Assembly: GCA_900149785.2 (NCBI GenBank)
Contig: FSSI02000016.1
Location: forward strand, 26,329-90,328
From: Sodalinema lacuna_A
GTDB lineage: Bacteria; Cyanobacteriota; Cyanobacteriia; Cyanobacteriales; Geitlerinemataceae
DNA: 64,000 nucleotides
Direction of reading: 5' to 3'
Shown: positions 1-8,108 of the stretch, piece after piece
How positions within the stretch are numbered: the first letter of the stretch is position 1
How the letters are laid out: the number at the start of each line of letters is the position of its first letter
Program-made: the position numbers and the translations under genes
The notes under the pieces: generated by a model
What the model saw: only the letters and a program-made list of their open reading frames with translations
What the model was told of the DNA's origin: nothing
The model's database searches: none

Positions 1-571
1 CAGCTATCTCCATGCCAACTGCACCATTCATGAGCGAACCCAAATTGGGGCCGATTGCACCATTCAAAGCGGGGCGGTTTTGGGGGCTGAGGGGTTTGGC
101 TTTGTCGTCGGTTCAGCGGGACTCAAGCGGATGCAACAGTCCGGGTTTGTGGTGATTGAAGATGGGGTTGAGATTGGCTGTAACTCTACCGTTGACCGTC
201 CTGCGGTGGGGGAGACGCGCATCGGGGCCAACAGTAAACTCGATAACTTAGTGCAAGTGGGCCATGGCTGTCGTATTGGTCGCAACTGTGCCATTTGCGC
301 TCAAGTGGGACTCGCGGGGGGAGTCACCATCGGGGATGGCGTGACCTTAGCCGGACAAGTGGGTGTGGGGAACCGGGCCAACATTGGCGATGGGGTCACG
401 GCTTCAGCGAAAACGGGGGTCCATCGGGATATTGAAGCTGGGGCTGTCGTGTCAGGCTTTCCGGCCCTGAATCATCGTCTTTGGCGGCGTAGTGCTGCTT
501 TGTACAAACGGTTACCGGAACTTTACCAAAGTCTGCGAGAGATTCAAAAGCGTCTTGACCGAGACGGCTAA
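1..571 (+). CDS. lpxD: UDP-3-O-acylglucosamine N-acyltransferase LpxD (3' part)
   Basis: LpxD transfers an acyl chain onto UDP-3-O-acylglucosamine in lipid A synthesis. The reading frame is open from base 2, so the gene starts before the window; about 189 C-terminal residues are visible. The sequence is a left-handed parallel beta-helix of hexapeptide repeats (for example IGADCT, IGDGVT, IGRNCA). It carries the family signatures GAEGFGF and VGHGCRIG, the latter holding the histidine that acts as general base in the family. The tail, KRLPELYQSLREIQKRL, is the usual C-terminal helix. Cyanobacteria with a lipid A-type outer membrane carry this gene beside other lpx genes, which would lie to the left. 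The family call is firm; only the N-terminal acyl-specificity domain is missing from view. Confidence 0.93.
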   Translation, partial: SYLHANCTIHERTQIGADCTIQSGAVLGAEGFGFVVGSAGLKRMQQSGFVVIEDGVEIGCNSTVDRPAVGETRIGANSKLDNLVQVGHGCRIGRNCAICAQVGLAGGVTIGDGVTLAGQVGVGNRANIGDGVTASAKTGVHRDIEAGAVVSGFPALNHRLWRRSAALYKRLPELYQSLREIQKRLDRDG

Positions 572-827
572 GGGTCTGAAATATCTTTCCTTGATGGGGA
601 GAGGTTGAGACAACTGGGCCATTTGGGGACAAATCCATTCATCTTGAGACCCTAGGATGGGGATACTTTGACAGAGGCAGAAGGGGTTGATGTGACCGAT
701 GGCGGTCTCAAGTCCAGAGCAATTGTCGGACTTTGATAACCCATTTTGGGCAGATGATCACACAAATTGTGAAAATTAAGGCTATATTTTTATGGAACCA
801 GCAAATTCGCGGTAACTTTTGATTTAA

Positions 828-833
828 TATAAC
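828..833 (+). promoter_or_regulatory. Possible -10 element for the cyAbrB gene
   Basis: TATAAC lies 30 bases before the ATG of the cyAbrB gene in an AT-rich stretch. No good -35 hexamer is visible at the usual spacing. A GGAG ribosome-binding site follows at 846-849, 13 bases before the start codon. The rest of the 291-base spacer after lpxD shows no gene. Confidence 0.35.
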
Positions 834-862
834 TAGAGTCTAAATGGAGAATTGCCCAGACA

Positions 863-1279
863 ATGACTGAAACACTTTCAGAAAAACCCACGCCGCTGAC
901 CGGAAAGGCGTTACTAACAAAAGTCAAAGAACTGTCTCACTTACCTCGGCGAGAAACCGCCAAGCGTTGCGGCTACTACAACATCACTAAGAATCAGCAA
1001 ACTCGCGTCAATCTGACGGATTTCTATGATGCGGTGTTGGCAGCCAAAGGGATTCCTCTCGATCCTGATGGTGCAAAGGATGGACGCGGTCGCGAACCGA
1101 CTTACAAAGTGAGCGTTCACAAGAATGGACAGATCGTCATCGGCTCAACCTACACCAATGCCATGGGCTTAAAACCCGGCGACGAGTTTGAAATTAAGTT
1201 GGGTTACAAACACATTCACTTGATTCAGATGGATCGCGCTGACAGCGACGAAAACGGTGCTAGCGGCGACGAGGAGTAA
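863..1279 (+). CDS. cyAbrB-family transcriptional regulator
   Basis: A 138-residue member of the AbrB-like family found across cyanobacteria (cyAbrB1/cyAbrB2 type). The N-terminal half, with TPLTGKALLTKVKEL and KRCGYYNITKNQ, is the cyanobacteria-specific part. The AbrB-like swapped-hairpin DNA-binding domain lies at the C-terminus, about residues 80-125 (VSVHKNGQIVIG, MGLKPGDEFEIKLG), the reverse of Bacillus AbrB. Known members regulate nitrogen and carbon metabolism genes and hydrogenase, and bind DNA broadly. The acidic tail DSDENGASGDEE is notable. The gene stands alone on its strand with its own AT-rich upstream region. The family is certain; assignment to the cyAbrB1 or cyAbrB2 clade is not made here. 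Confidence 0.93.
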   Translation: MTETLSEKPTPLTGKALLTKVKELSHLPRRETAKRCGYYNITKNQQTRVNLTDFYDAVLAAKGIPLDPDGAKDGRGREPTYKVSVHKNGQIVIGSTYTNAMGLKPGDEFEIKLGYKHIHLIQMDRADSDENGASGDEE

Positions 1280-1408
1280 GGTTGTGATGGGGAAGACAGG
1301 GGATGGTCAGTATCGGGAGCAGGCAGAATTAAAGCTCATCTTCCGTGGCTTGAGCATCCCCAAAATCTCCCCAATCTGGGGGCGGTTGCGATCGCCTGTT
1401 CGACTCCA

Positions 1409-2320
1409 ATGCTTCTGTTTTCGATGACCCGAAACTGGGGGGTTGGCGTATTTTGGGGTAAATTTGCCTCTCAATTTGCCTCCCAAACAGAGTTGGGGGA
1501 CGAGATCTCACCACTGCTAAAGATTTGCTTATTTTTCACCGCCTGGTTAGGGGTGTGGGTTCCCATCCTAGTTCCCCTAACCAGGCGGTGGCGGTGGTAT
1601 CCATCTCGTCCGCTGACGCCCCCTCAAAAACTGATCCTAGTCGGGAGTCTTTATCTCTTGTTTCCCCTGCCTTTGTGGGGGTTAACGGAACTGACTGGGG
1701 TTTCCTTTTGGCCCTATAGCTCACTGATTGGGCCACAAGGTTTGTCTTGGCTCAGTCTCGGACTGGGAATGGGAATTTTGAGTGTGATGATCCTGGTGGC
1801 GGTGCAGCGAATCGCTGGCTGGGTTTCCTGGACTTTAAACTCGACGGTCCGTGATGGACTCTGGCAATTCCTTTTGGCCCTCGTCTTGGGAATTTGGATT
1901 GCGGGAGTTGAAGAATTTATTTTTCGAGGATTGCTGCAAGAGGAATTGCAAAGAGAGTGGTCTGTCTGGTATGCCGCGAGTCTGGCCAGTGTTATTTTTG
2001 CCCTATTGCATTTAGTTTGGCAACCCCGTCAAACCTTACCCCAATTGCCGGGACTGTGGTTAATGGGGATGGTGTTAACCCAGGCTTGTTTGATTGGGGA
2101 TGGGAGTTTGAGTTTAGCATGGGGGTTGCATGGGGGTTGGGTCTGCGCCATGATTTGGCTCGATAGTTGTAATGCTAGCGAGCCAACCGGGGCCGTTCCC
2201 CCCTGGGTGACGGGTGTGGAGGGACAGCCTCTGGCGGGAATCGTGGGTTTAGTGCTATTGGCGATGGTGGGGGGCCTGTTATGGCTGAGGCCCTTTTGCT
2301 GGTTTGCCGTTAACGGTTGA
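1409..2320 (+). CDS. CPBP-family intramembrane glutamic protease
   Basis: A 303-residue integral membrane protein of the CPBP (CAAX protease and bacteriocin-processing, formerly Abi) family. Several hydrophobic segments cover residues 38-58, 75-95, 120-140 and 153-170 and more towards the C-terminus. The catalytic motifs are present: EEFIFRG with the EE pair near 168-169 and R173, F..LLHL with a histidine near 201, and LHGGW with a histidine near 241. The family includes prenyl-protein proteases and immunity proteins, and most cyanobacterial copies have no known substrate. ATG at 1409 is used; an in-frame ATG at 1424 is an alternative. The 3' end overlaps the end of a convergent small ORF by 11 bases. 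Confidence 0.9.
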   Translation: MLLFSMTRNWGVGVFWGKFASQFASQTELGDEISPLLKICLFFTAWLGVWVPILVPLTRRWRWYPSRPLTPPQKLILVGSLYLLFPLPLWGLTELTGVSFWPYSSLIGPQGLSWLSLGLGMGILSVMILVAVQRIAGWVSWTLNSTVRDGLWQFLLALVLGIWIAGVEEFIFRGLLQEELQREWSVWYAASLASVIFALLHLVWQPRQTLPQLPGLWLMGMVLTQACLIGDGSLSLAWGLHGGWVCAMIWLDSCNASEPTGAVPPWVTGVEGQPLAGIVGLVLLAMVGGLLWLRPFCWFAVNG

Positions 2321-2519
2321 GTTTAAGGGGGGTGACAGGTACGTCATCCCAGGAGTCAACGGTACGCAGTTGGGCAATCCAGCCTTCATCTTTTTGAAAT
2401 TGATCGAGATCGTTGGAAAACGACTCATGACAGGCTCGTGCTTGCTGCTCGTCTTCACTGGCGATGCAGGCTTGGACGATACCGCTGGGATCAATTTGTT
2501 CGCAAACCCAAATGGTCAT
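2310..2519 (-). CDS. Small conserved-looking hypothetical protein
   Basis: A 69-residue soluble, acidic protein, beginning MTIWVCEQIDPSG. I do not recognise a family. Support for it being real is its codon use, a purine-rich AAAGGGA about 10 bases before the ATG, and a layout in which it converges on the CPBP gene with only an 11-base overlap. Two cysteines (C6, C18) and a tryptophan-rich C-terminal half are visible. No membrane segment or signal peptide is seen. Confidence 0.5.
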   Translation of the reverse strand: MTIWVCEQIDPSGIVQACIASEDEQQARACHESFSNDLDQFQKDEGWIAQLRTVDSWDDVPVTPLKLNR

Positions 2520-2536
2520 GATCTTGTTTTCCCTTT

Positions 2537-2578
2537 ACTGTGGTTGATGGACTGTGGTTGATGGACTGTGGTTGATCG
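2537..2578. repeat. 14-bp tandem repeat, three units
   Basis: The unit ACTGTGGTTGATGG occurs at 2537-2550 and 2551-2564, and once more with a changed end at 2565-2578. It lies in the divergent spacer between the small minus-strand ORF and the M42 peptidase gene, so it overlaps the probable promoters of both. Confidence 0.9.
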
Positions 2579-2629
2579 TGTCGTTTGCACTGTTGTTATT
2601 GTAGAGAGAGTCTGGGGTCTAAACCAGGC

Positions 2630-3703
2630 ATGAGCGCGTTAATGGAGGTTTCCTTGGAGTTCGATCGCCTATTTGCCACAATTGAAGCCTTGGTGATGTG
2701 CCATTCCCCGAGTGGTTGGGAGGAGGAGATTAACCAACAGCTTCAGGAGCGGTTTGCGGCGGTGGGGGTCCAAAGTTATGGCGATCGCGCCGATAACCTC
2801 ATTGTCAAGATCCCTGGAGAACAAGAGGAGGGGGCGATCGCCATAACCGCCCATAAAGACGAAATTGGAGCCATTGTCAAAGGAATCGATAGCCAAGGGC
2901 GGCTTTCAATTCGCAAATTGGGGGGATCATTTCCCTGGGTGTACGGTGAGGGAGTCGTGGACATCCTCGGCGATGAGGCGACCTGTTCAGGAATACTCAG
3001 TTTCGGCTCTCGTCATATTTCCCATGAATCTCCTCAAAAGCTCATTCAGGAGGACGTTTCTCTCAAATGGCAAAACGCCTGGGTTGAAACCAAACAGACT
3101 CCCGCTGAACTGGCCGCCTTAGGGATACGTCCAGGAACGCGAGTGGTTGTTGGGAAACATCGGAAACGGCCCTTACGCCTCCAAGACTACATCGCCAGCT
3201 ATACCCTGGACAATAAAGCGTCCCTGGCCATTCTCTTAGAACTCGCCGCTCGTCTCAAACGTCCTCCCGTGACCGTCTATCTCGTGGCTTCAGCCAAAGA
3301 AGAAGTGGGAGCCTTAGGGGCGCTGTATTTCAGTAATCACAACCCCCTAGATGCCTTAATTGCCCTGGAAATTTGTCCTCTGGCGCCCGAATATCCCATC
3401 GCTGACGGTGATGCCCCGGTGCTGTTGTCTCAGGATGGTTATGGCATTTATGACGAGGGGTTGAGCGGACAGTTGAGACAGGCGGCTCAGTCACAGCAGA
3501 TCCCCCTACAACAGGCTGTCATTAGTGGTTTTGGCAGTGATGCTTCCATCGCGATGAAATTTGGTCATGTGGCGCGAGGGGCTTGTTTGGGGTTTCCCAC
3601 CCAGAACACCCACGGCTATGAGATTGCTCATCTGGGGGCGATCGCCCATTGCGTGGAGATTTTGGCCGCCTACTGTCACGAGTCCAAAAATTTTCACGTC
3701 TAG
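2630..3703 (+). CDS. M42-family metallo-aminopeptidase
   Basis: A 357-residue peptidase of family M42 (glutamyl aminopeptidase/endoglucanase-M-like), a cytosolic di-metal enzyme that usually forms a dodecameric shell. The metal and catalytic residues are visible: TAHKDEIG (His ligand), YTLDNKAS (bridging Asp), AKEEVGALG (catalytic Glu pair), a Glu in ALEICPLA and a His in QNTHGYE. The family usually reads HxDE at the first site; here it is HKDE. The reading frame extends to a TTG at 2585, but ATG at 2630 gives the usual family length and removes a cysteine-rich leader; another ATG lies at 2642. A tRNA follows on the same strand. Confidence 0.88.
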   Translation: MSALMEVSLEFDRLFATIEALVMCHSPSGWEEEINQQLQERFAAVGVQSYGDRADNLIVKIPGEQEEGAIAITAHKDEIGAIVKGIDSQGRLSIRKLGGSFPWVYGEGVVDILGDEATCSGILSFGSRHISHESPQKLIQEDVSLKWQNAWVETKQTPAELAALGIRPGTRVVVGKHRKRPLRLQDYIASYTLDNKASLAILLELAARLKRPPVTVYLVASAKEEVGALGALYFSNHNPLDALIALEICPLAPEYPIADGDAPVLLSQDGYGIYDEGLSGQLRQAAQSQQIPLQQAVISGFGSDASIAMKFGHVARGACLGFPTQNTHGYEIAHLGAIAHCVEILAAYCHESKNFHV

Positions 3704-3782
3704 GGGTTGACAGCCTCATAAATCTTCGCTACATTGAATAACGCCTAAGCGGTTAAACGCCGCCAACAAGGCTAACGAATAC

Positions 3783-3855
3783 GCCCCCATCGTCTAGAGG
3801 CCTAGGACACCTCCCTTTCACGGAGGCGACGGGGATTCGAATTCCCCTGGGGGTA
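3783..3855 (+). tRNA. tRNA-Glu (anticodon TTC)
   Basis: A 73-base cloverleaf: acceptor GCCCCCA pairs with TGGGGGT (G1-U72 wobble), discriminator A, D-loop CTAGAGGCCTAGGAC, anticodon stem CTCCC/GGAGG around CTTTCAC with anticodon TTC, and T-arm GGGGATTCGAATTCCCC. CCA is not encoded. An identical copy lies at 24053-24125, with identity running from about 3776 to 3858. Confidence 0.97.
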
Positions 3856-3866
3856 TTCTAAATCGA

Positions 3867-3909
3867 AGCCCGAAGCTGAGTTCGTTGTTCTTTAACGAGG
3901 CTTCGGGCT
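3867..3909. terminator. Inverted repeat between tRNA-Glu and sulfotransferase
   Basis: AGCCCGAAGC (3867-3876) and GCTTCGGGCT (3900-3909) form a perfect 10-bp stem with a 23-base loop. It sits between the end of the tRNA gene and the end of a convergent gene, so a two-way terminator is likely. Only three T residues follow on either side, so it is not a textbook rho-independent terminator. Confidence 0.55.
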
Positions 3910-3934
3910 TTGACTTGAGTTTGTAGATGAAGCA

Positions 3935-4867
3935 CTATCTTGATTTTGGCTTAGACGATTCGGGCAACGTCAGCCAGGACGATAGATCTCGTTGTAAAAT
4001 CTCCTGAAGTTGCAAAATATCATCACGATATAACTCTCTCAAGAGCTGTCGTTCTTTGATCGACAATGGCAGCGAACTTTTGTCCTTATAATTTAAAGAC
4101 AGCAGGTAACGACGAATCCCCTGGCGAGTGGTCTCCGGCAAAAATAGCCGTAGAATAGAACCAGCGAAATTTCTCAGGGGATTGCGAGTCTGTAAGACTC
4201 GGTGAACGGTCTTGTTTTGCGGGACAGCCGCCTTTTGAGTGCGAACTGATGTATCGGGAACAAAGCTATCATCAACGCCAATAAAGCGGTAAATCCCTTG
4301 CATCATCGCCACGGGATCTTGTACCAGGTCATCATACAGGCAAACTTTAACCTTATCGACTCCAAAGTGATTCATAAATGCTTGTAGAGATTCGGCATAA
4401 AATCCCTTGCGAATCTGGTGTGACGTGATGGGACGTCGGCTGGCCTGTTCCGATAAGCTGCGGCACTCAACGCCATTGATCGCATCTCGCAGATGCATTA
4501 AGTAATCCGAATAGGCGCGCTCGATCGGATTCCGTAAAATGACAACCAGCTTCGCGTCAGGAACCAAATTCTGAATTGTGGGAATCGATGTTTTGTAATG
4601 AAACAAATAATTCGGTGAGGCTTCGCCGATCGCCAGCTCATCCTGAACCTCGTCAAACAAAGCGATATACTTCTCTAGGGTATTAACTTTTTTGGGCTTT
4701 TTCACCTTAGGTGTGGTCTGTTCAGTCCAGTCTCGCTCCAAAAAATTGGTTTCTTTGACTGGACTCATATAAACCTGAGGGTGTTGGCGCAAGTACCGAT
4801 AGATTGAGGTTGTTCCCGCCTTTTGAACCCCAATTACTAAAAAGTTAGGAAGATGTTTAGCGCTCAT
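3935..4867 (-). CDS. Sulfotransferase family protein
   Basis: A PAPS-dependent sulfotransferase of about 310 residues. The 5'-phosphosulfate-binding loop is near the N-terminus (GVQKAGTTSIYRYL) and is followed by HPQVYMSPVKETNF. The 3'-phosphate-binding motif VVILRNPIERAYSDY lies near the middle. Such proteins sulfate carbohydrates or other small acceptors, and in cyanobacteria they often belong to surface polysaccharide pathways; the acceptor here is unknown. The frame extends to a TTG at 4879; ATG at 4867 is preferred. It stands alone between a tRNA and the helicase gene. A basic C-terminal region without a membrane segment suggests a cytosolic or peripheral enzyme. Confidence 0.88.
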   Translation of the reverse strand: MSAKHLPNFLVIGVQKAGTTSIYRYLRQHPQVYMSPVKETNFLERDWTEQTTPKVKKPKKVNTLEKYIALFDEVQDELAIGEASPNYLFHYKTSIPTIQNLVPDAKLVVILRNPIERAYSDYLMHLRDAINGVECRSLSEQASRRPITSHQIRKGFYAESLQAFMNHFGVDKVKVCLYDDLVQDPVAMMQGIYRFIGVDDSFVPDTSVRTQKAAVPQNKTVHRVLQTRNPLRNFAGSILRLFLPETTRQGIRRYLLSLNYKDKSSLPLSIKERQLLRELYRDDILQLQEILQRDLSSWLTLPESSKPKSR

Positions 4868-5083
4868 GGATGGTTGCAAAGATCATATAGCTCCAGACGA
4901 CTCTAGATTCAGAATAACCCGTTGACAGTCACTGACTGAACCGGAATCTGCCATCCCAACGCTAGCCCAAGATTGACTCATTGTCGAGAGATTTCACGAG
5001 TTGAGACAAGGTAATGGACGGTGTTTGACGCCAATTGCCTCTCGGCGTCTCCGGCATCTACCCTTAATTCATGTTCAAGAGGT

Positions 5084-7636
5084 TCAACCCGACGAGGGTG
5101 AATCACTGAGCAAAATCTCTGCCAATGGCGGCGGTTCGGGAGGTGGGGCGCTACGGAAATTCAGGTCATCGTCTCGGGGCAGTTCCCAGGTGTGGAGGGG
5201 AATGGCAGCCGCGTCGAAACCGGGCTGTAATTGTGCTAAAAACCCTCCTTCGGGTTCGCAGGCCGTTAAGACCAGTTTATCCCGCGATCGCGTCAAGGCC
5301 ACATATAATAACCGTAGCGATTCCTGAGCCTCTAGTTGTCGCTGAAGTCGCTCTAAATAAACATAGAGAAATGGCTTTCCCTCTCGTTCAAAGTCATCAC
5401 TAAACCGCACCGCCACCCCAATCTCTGGATCGAATAAGACGGCGTTGCTGCGGGCGGAGGATTTCACGGACAAATCCCCTAGAATCACTCGTTTCCACTC
5501 TAATCCTTTGGCGCCATGAATGGTCATCAAGGATACGGCATTACTGGCATCGAGGGGAAGTCGAGGGATGGCCGCTTCCATGGCCCGTAACCGTTGTAAA
5601 CGCCGTACGACAGGATACAAACTGCGATCGCCCCTCTCTAATTCCCGCACAAATTCCCGAAATCCTCGCCAATCCGCGAGACGACGACGGGAACTCGGCA
5701 GATTAGCTAAGACGGCGGTATATCCGGTACAGCGATCGCACTCCTGCAACAGTCTCGATGGTGACTCCTCTCGGGCCAACATCCGTAACGCCCCTAACAG
5801 CTTCAGGGGCGAAATGGCGGGAAGTTCCTCGGCTTCACAGTCAAGAGAGGCCCAATTAACCTGTTGCAACCGTTCCCACCAGGTTAATGAGGGATGTCCC
5901 TCTGTCTGTTGTTTAATTAAAACGAGGGCGCGATCGCTCAACGCAAAAAAGGGACTTCGCAACACCGCCACCAAGGCCCGATCATCGTCAGGATGACAAA
6001 CACACTCTAACAACGCCATCCCATCCTTGGCTTCCCGCGTCTCCAACAAGGAACCGCCCCCCGCCAACGCAATGGGGATTCCTCGGGCTTCTAAGGCCTC
6101 AGCATAGACTGCTAAGGGGGCATTGGTGCGAGCTAGGATGGCAATTTCCCCCGCTGCGACGTCTCCCTTGTCGAGCCATTCTTGCACCAACTCCGCCATG
6201 CGATAGGCTTCTGCGGCCCGTTTTTGGGCTTTGGGCCAGGTTGGGGCCTTCGGGAGATGAAACACCTGCACATCGGGTTCAGTCTCGGGGATTTCGTCGC
6301 GAGACGATCGCAGGGATTGGTGTAAGTGCGTCAGCAGGGGGCGGAAGAGGGTGTTAATTTGTTCGATCAGTCGGGGATGGGTGCGGAAACACAGACTTAG
6401 GGCGACGTCTTCCCCTCCCTGTTGTTGAATCTGTTGTCGCATCTGCTGAAAGACTTGGATATCGGCCCGGCGAAAGCTATAAATCGACTGTTTCTCATCG
6501 CCAACGATGGTGAGTGTTGCTTGTTGCGTTAAGGCGTTGAGAAATTTGCCCTGGGTGGGGTTCGTGTCTTGAAATTCATCGACTAAGATGGCTTGGAAGC
6601 GATCGCCATACTCGCGACGAATCCTCTCATCTTGTAAGGCTTCTAAGGCGTAGAGTTCTAAATCGGCAAACCCTAAGACGCGATCGCGTCGTTTGCGGGC
6701 CTGGAGTTCTCCCCAAATCCAGTTAAAGGCCGCTTTGAGAGGGGGCAACAATTGGGCTAACTCCTCATCTAACTCCCCCAAATGCAACACATTGAGTTCC
6801 GCCTCATAGTCTTTCGCCAGCTTCCGCAAGTCTTTCAAGTGTTGGCGAATTGTGTCTAATCCTCCTGATGTCCAGTTCTTTTTACTGCCCTTTTCGCGGT
6901 TGAAATTGCGCTCAATGAGAATTTTGAGGAGTTCGGGCGATCGCTCCCCTCCCTGGAGCCGACAGAGGGCGGTATAGACCTGTTGCCGTGCGGGTTCGAG
7001 GGTATCTTTGCCACTGCCGCTATATTGGGGCAGAATCTCTAAACTCTCTTGAATGAGGGGATGGTTGAGAATCTCGGCAAAGATCTCCTCTTGAAGCTGT
7101 TGGGCTAGGGATGGCCAAGATTCGGGGGAGTTCTCGAAGGCGGCTTGCACTGAGAGCGGATCGTCGAGGAGTCGGGGCAAAATGGATTCGAGAAGATGAT
7201 AGGGAACCTGTTCGTAGAGAGATTCCGGGAGGCGATCAAAAATCTTCAGACTGGCTTCGTCAAACCAGAGTTGATACTCAATCGCATCTAAAATGCGGAA
7301 GTCGGGTGGGATGCCTAAGTCTAGGGCGCGATCGCGGCAAATTTGGGCGGCGAGACTGTGGAAGGTACAGATGGGGGCGGCTTCGAGTTCGGCGATCATC
7401 TCTAGGCGATCGGGCATCTCTTGGGCGATCATGGCCCGAATCCGCGATCGCAGTTCCAGGGCTGCTTTTTTAGTGAAGGTAATGGCGACAACTTCGAGGG
7501 GGGAGTAGCCATCGTCTCGTAGATGATGCAAATACCGCTGGGCTAACATATAGGTTTTCCCGGTTCCCGCCCCAGCGGTGACGGCGAGACTTCCTTGGGC
7601 GTAAACGGCTTGGTGTTGTTCGGGGGTTAGGGACAT
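5084..7636 (-). CDS. UvrD/AddA-like superfamily 1 DNA helicase
   Basis: An 850-residue ATP-dependent helicase of the UvrD/RecB/AddA group. All SF1A motifs can be read: TPEQHQAV (Q motif), AGAGTGKT (Walker A, residues 21-28), ITFTKKAALELRSRI (Ia), ILVDEFQDTNP (Walker B), IVGDEKQSIYSFRRAD (III), LCFRTHPRL (IV), MTIHGAKGLEWKRV (V) and LLYVALTRSRDKL (VI). The protein stops soon after motif VI with a proline-rich tail, so the C-terminal RecB-type nuclease of AddA is absent. The open frame reaches 7774, but that extension translates heptamer repeats. ATG at 7636 starts directly before TPEQHQ and is the clear start. Confidence 0.92.
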   Translation of the reverse strand: MSLTPEQHQAVYAQGSLAVTAGAGTGKTYMLAQRYLHHLRDDGYSPLEVVAITFTKKAALELRSRIRAMIAQEMPDRLEMIAELEAAPICTFHSLAAQICRDRALDLGIPPDFRILDAIEYQLWFDEASLKIFDRLPESLYEQVPYHLLESILPRLLDDPLSVQAAFENSPESWPSLAQQLQEEIFAEILNHPLIQESLEILPQYSGSGKDTLEPARQQVYTALCRLQGGERSPELLKILIERNFNREKGSKKNWTSGGLDTIRQHLKDLRKLAKDYEAELNVLHLGELDEELAQLLPPLKAAFNWIWGELQARKRRDRVLGFADLELYALEALQDERIRREYGDRFQAILVDEFQDTNPTQGKFLNALTQQATLTIVGDEKQSIYSFRRADIQVFQQMRQQIQQQGGEDVALSLCFRTHPRLIEQINTLFRPLLTHLHQSLRSSRDEIPETEPDVQVFHLPKAPTWPKAQKRAAEAYRMAELVQEWLDKGDVAAGEIAILARTNAPLAVYAEALEARGIPIALAGGGSLLETREAKDGMALLECVCHPDDDRALVAVLRSPFFALSDRALVLIKQQTEGHPSLTWWERLQQVNWASLDCEAEELPAISPLKLLGALRMLAREESPSRLLQECDRCTGYTAVLANLPSSRRRLADWRGFREFVRELERGDRSLYPVVRRLQRLRAMEAAIPRLPLDASNAVSLMTIHGAKGLEWKRVILGDLSVKSSARSNAVLFDPEIGVAVRFSDDFEREGKPFLYVYLERLQRQLEAQESLRLLYVALTRSRDKLVLTACEPEGGFLAQLQPGFDAAAIPLHTWELPRDDDLNFRSAPPPEPPPLAEILLSDSPSSG

Positions 7637-7659
7637 GGGGGGGAAGAAGGCAAGAGGCA

Positions 7660-7706
7660 AAAGAAGGGAACAGGGAACAGGGAACAGGGAACAGGGAACA
7701 GGGAGG
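7660..7706. repeat. STRR heptamer array (GGGAACA)
   Basis: Seven-base units GGGAACA occur about six times just upstream of the helicase gene. They are the complement strand of the CCCTGTT arrays at 53.5-53.9 and 55.4-55.5 kb. Short tandem heptamers of this kind are known from filamentous cyanobacteria. Confidence 0.93.
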
Positions 7707-7792
7707 AAGAAGGCAAGAGGCAAGAGGCATAACCCACCCCTAACCCCTCCCACCGAGGGGATGGCAAGAGGCAAGGGGCAAGAGGCAAGAGG
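7707..7792. repeat. GGCAAGA heptamers with a 57-bp dispersed repeat
   Basis: GGCAAGA-type heptamers flank a unique core. Bases 7719-7775 match 56952-57008 in inverted orientation over 57 bp, with no mismatch that I can see. The core holds ACCCACCCCTAACCCCTCCC and is bounded by GGCAAGAGG heptamers on both sides. This suggests that the heptamer-flanked block moves or recombines as a unit. Confidence 0.88.
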
Positions 7793-8108
7793 GGGGAATG
7801 GGAAATGTTAGAATTGTAGCGGAGGGGACTTGTTTTTTGGGCTGCGATCGCCATGTCGTTGGAGCAAAATTTTTTCAGCCCGACAACCCAAAAAATTTTC
7901 TAAAACCCCTTGCCTTGTGGATTCCTTTATCGCTAGAATAAGGACTAGCAGATTGCCCATCTGCCCTCATATCTGTTCAATGCCGTCAGCCACCACCTTT
8001 ATAATAGGCTGACATTATAATTCGGGAATCGCCCAGTTTCGCCACGAAATCTGGGTTATTCCTGTTTCAGAATCCGCCCCTATCTTAGAGATTACGATAC
8101 TTGCCTTC

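Larger units (their letters stand above)
7637..8108. promoter_or_regulatory. Divergent spacer with two TATAAT boxes
   Basis: This 472-base spacer between the helicase and DUF512 genes holds the repeats listed separately and, near its right end, two perfect TATAAT hexamers at 8000-8005 and 8016-8021. Either could be the -10 box for the DUF512 gene, whose ATG is at 8109. The remaining sequence shows no gene. Confidence 0.5.

Noticed and set aside
7470..7854. Minus-strand frames rich in PCSLFPVP
   Set aside because: These are translations of the STRR heptamers, not proteins; the true helicase start is at 7636.
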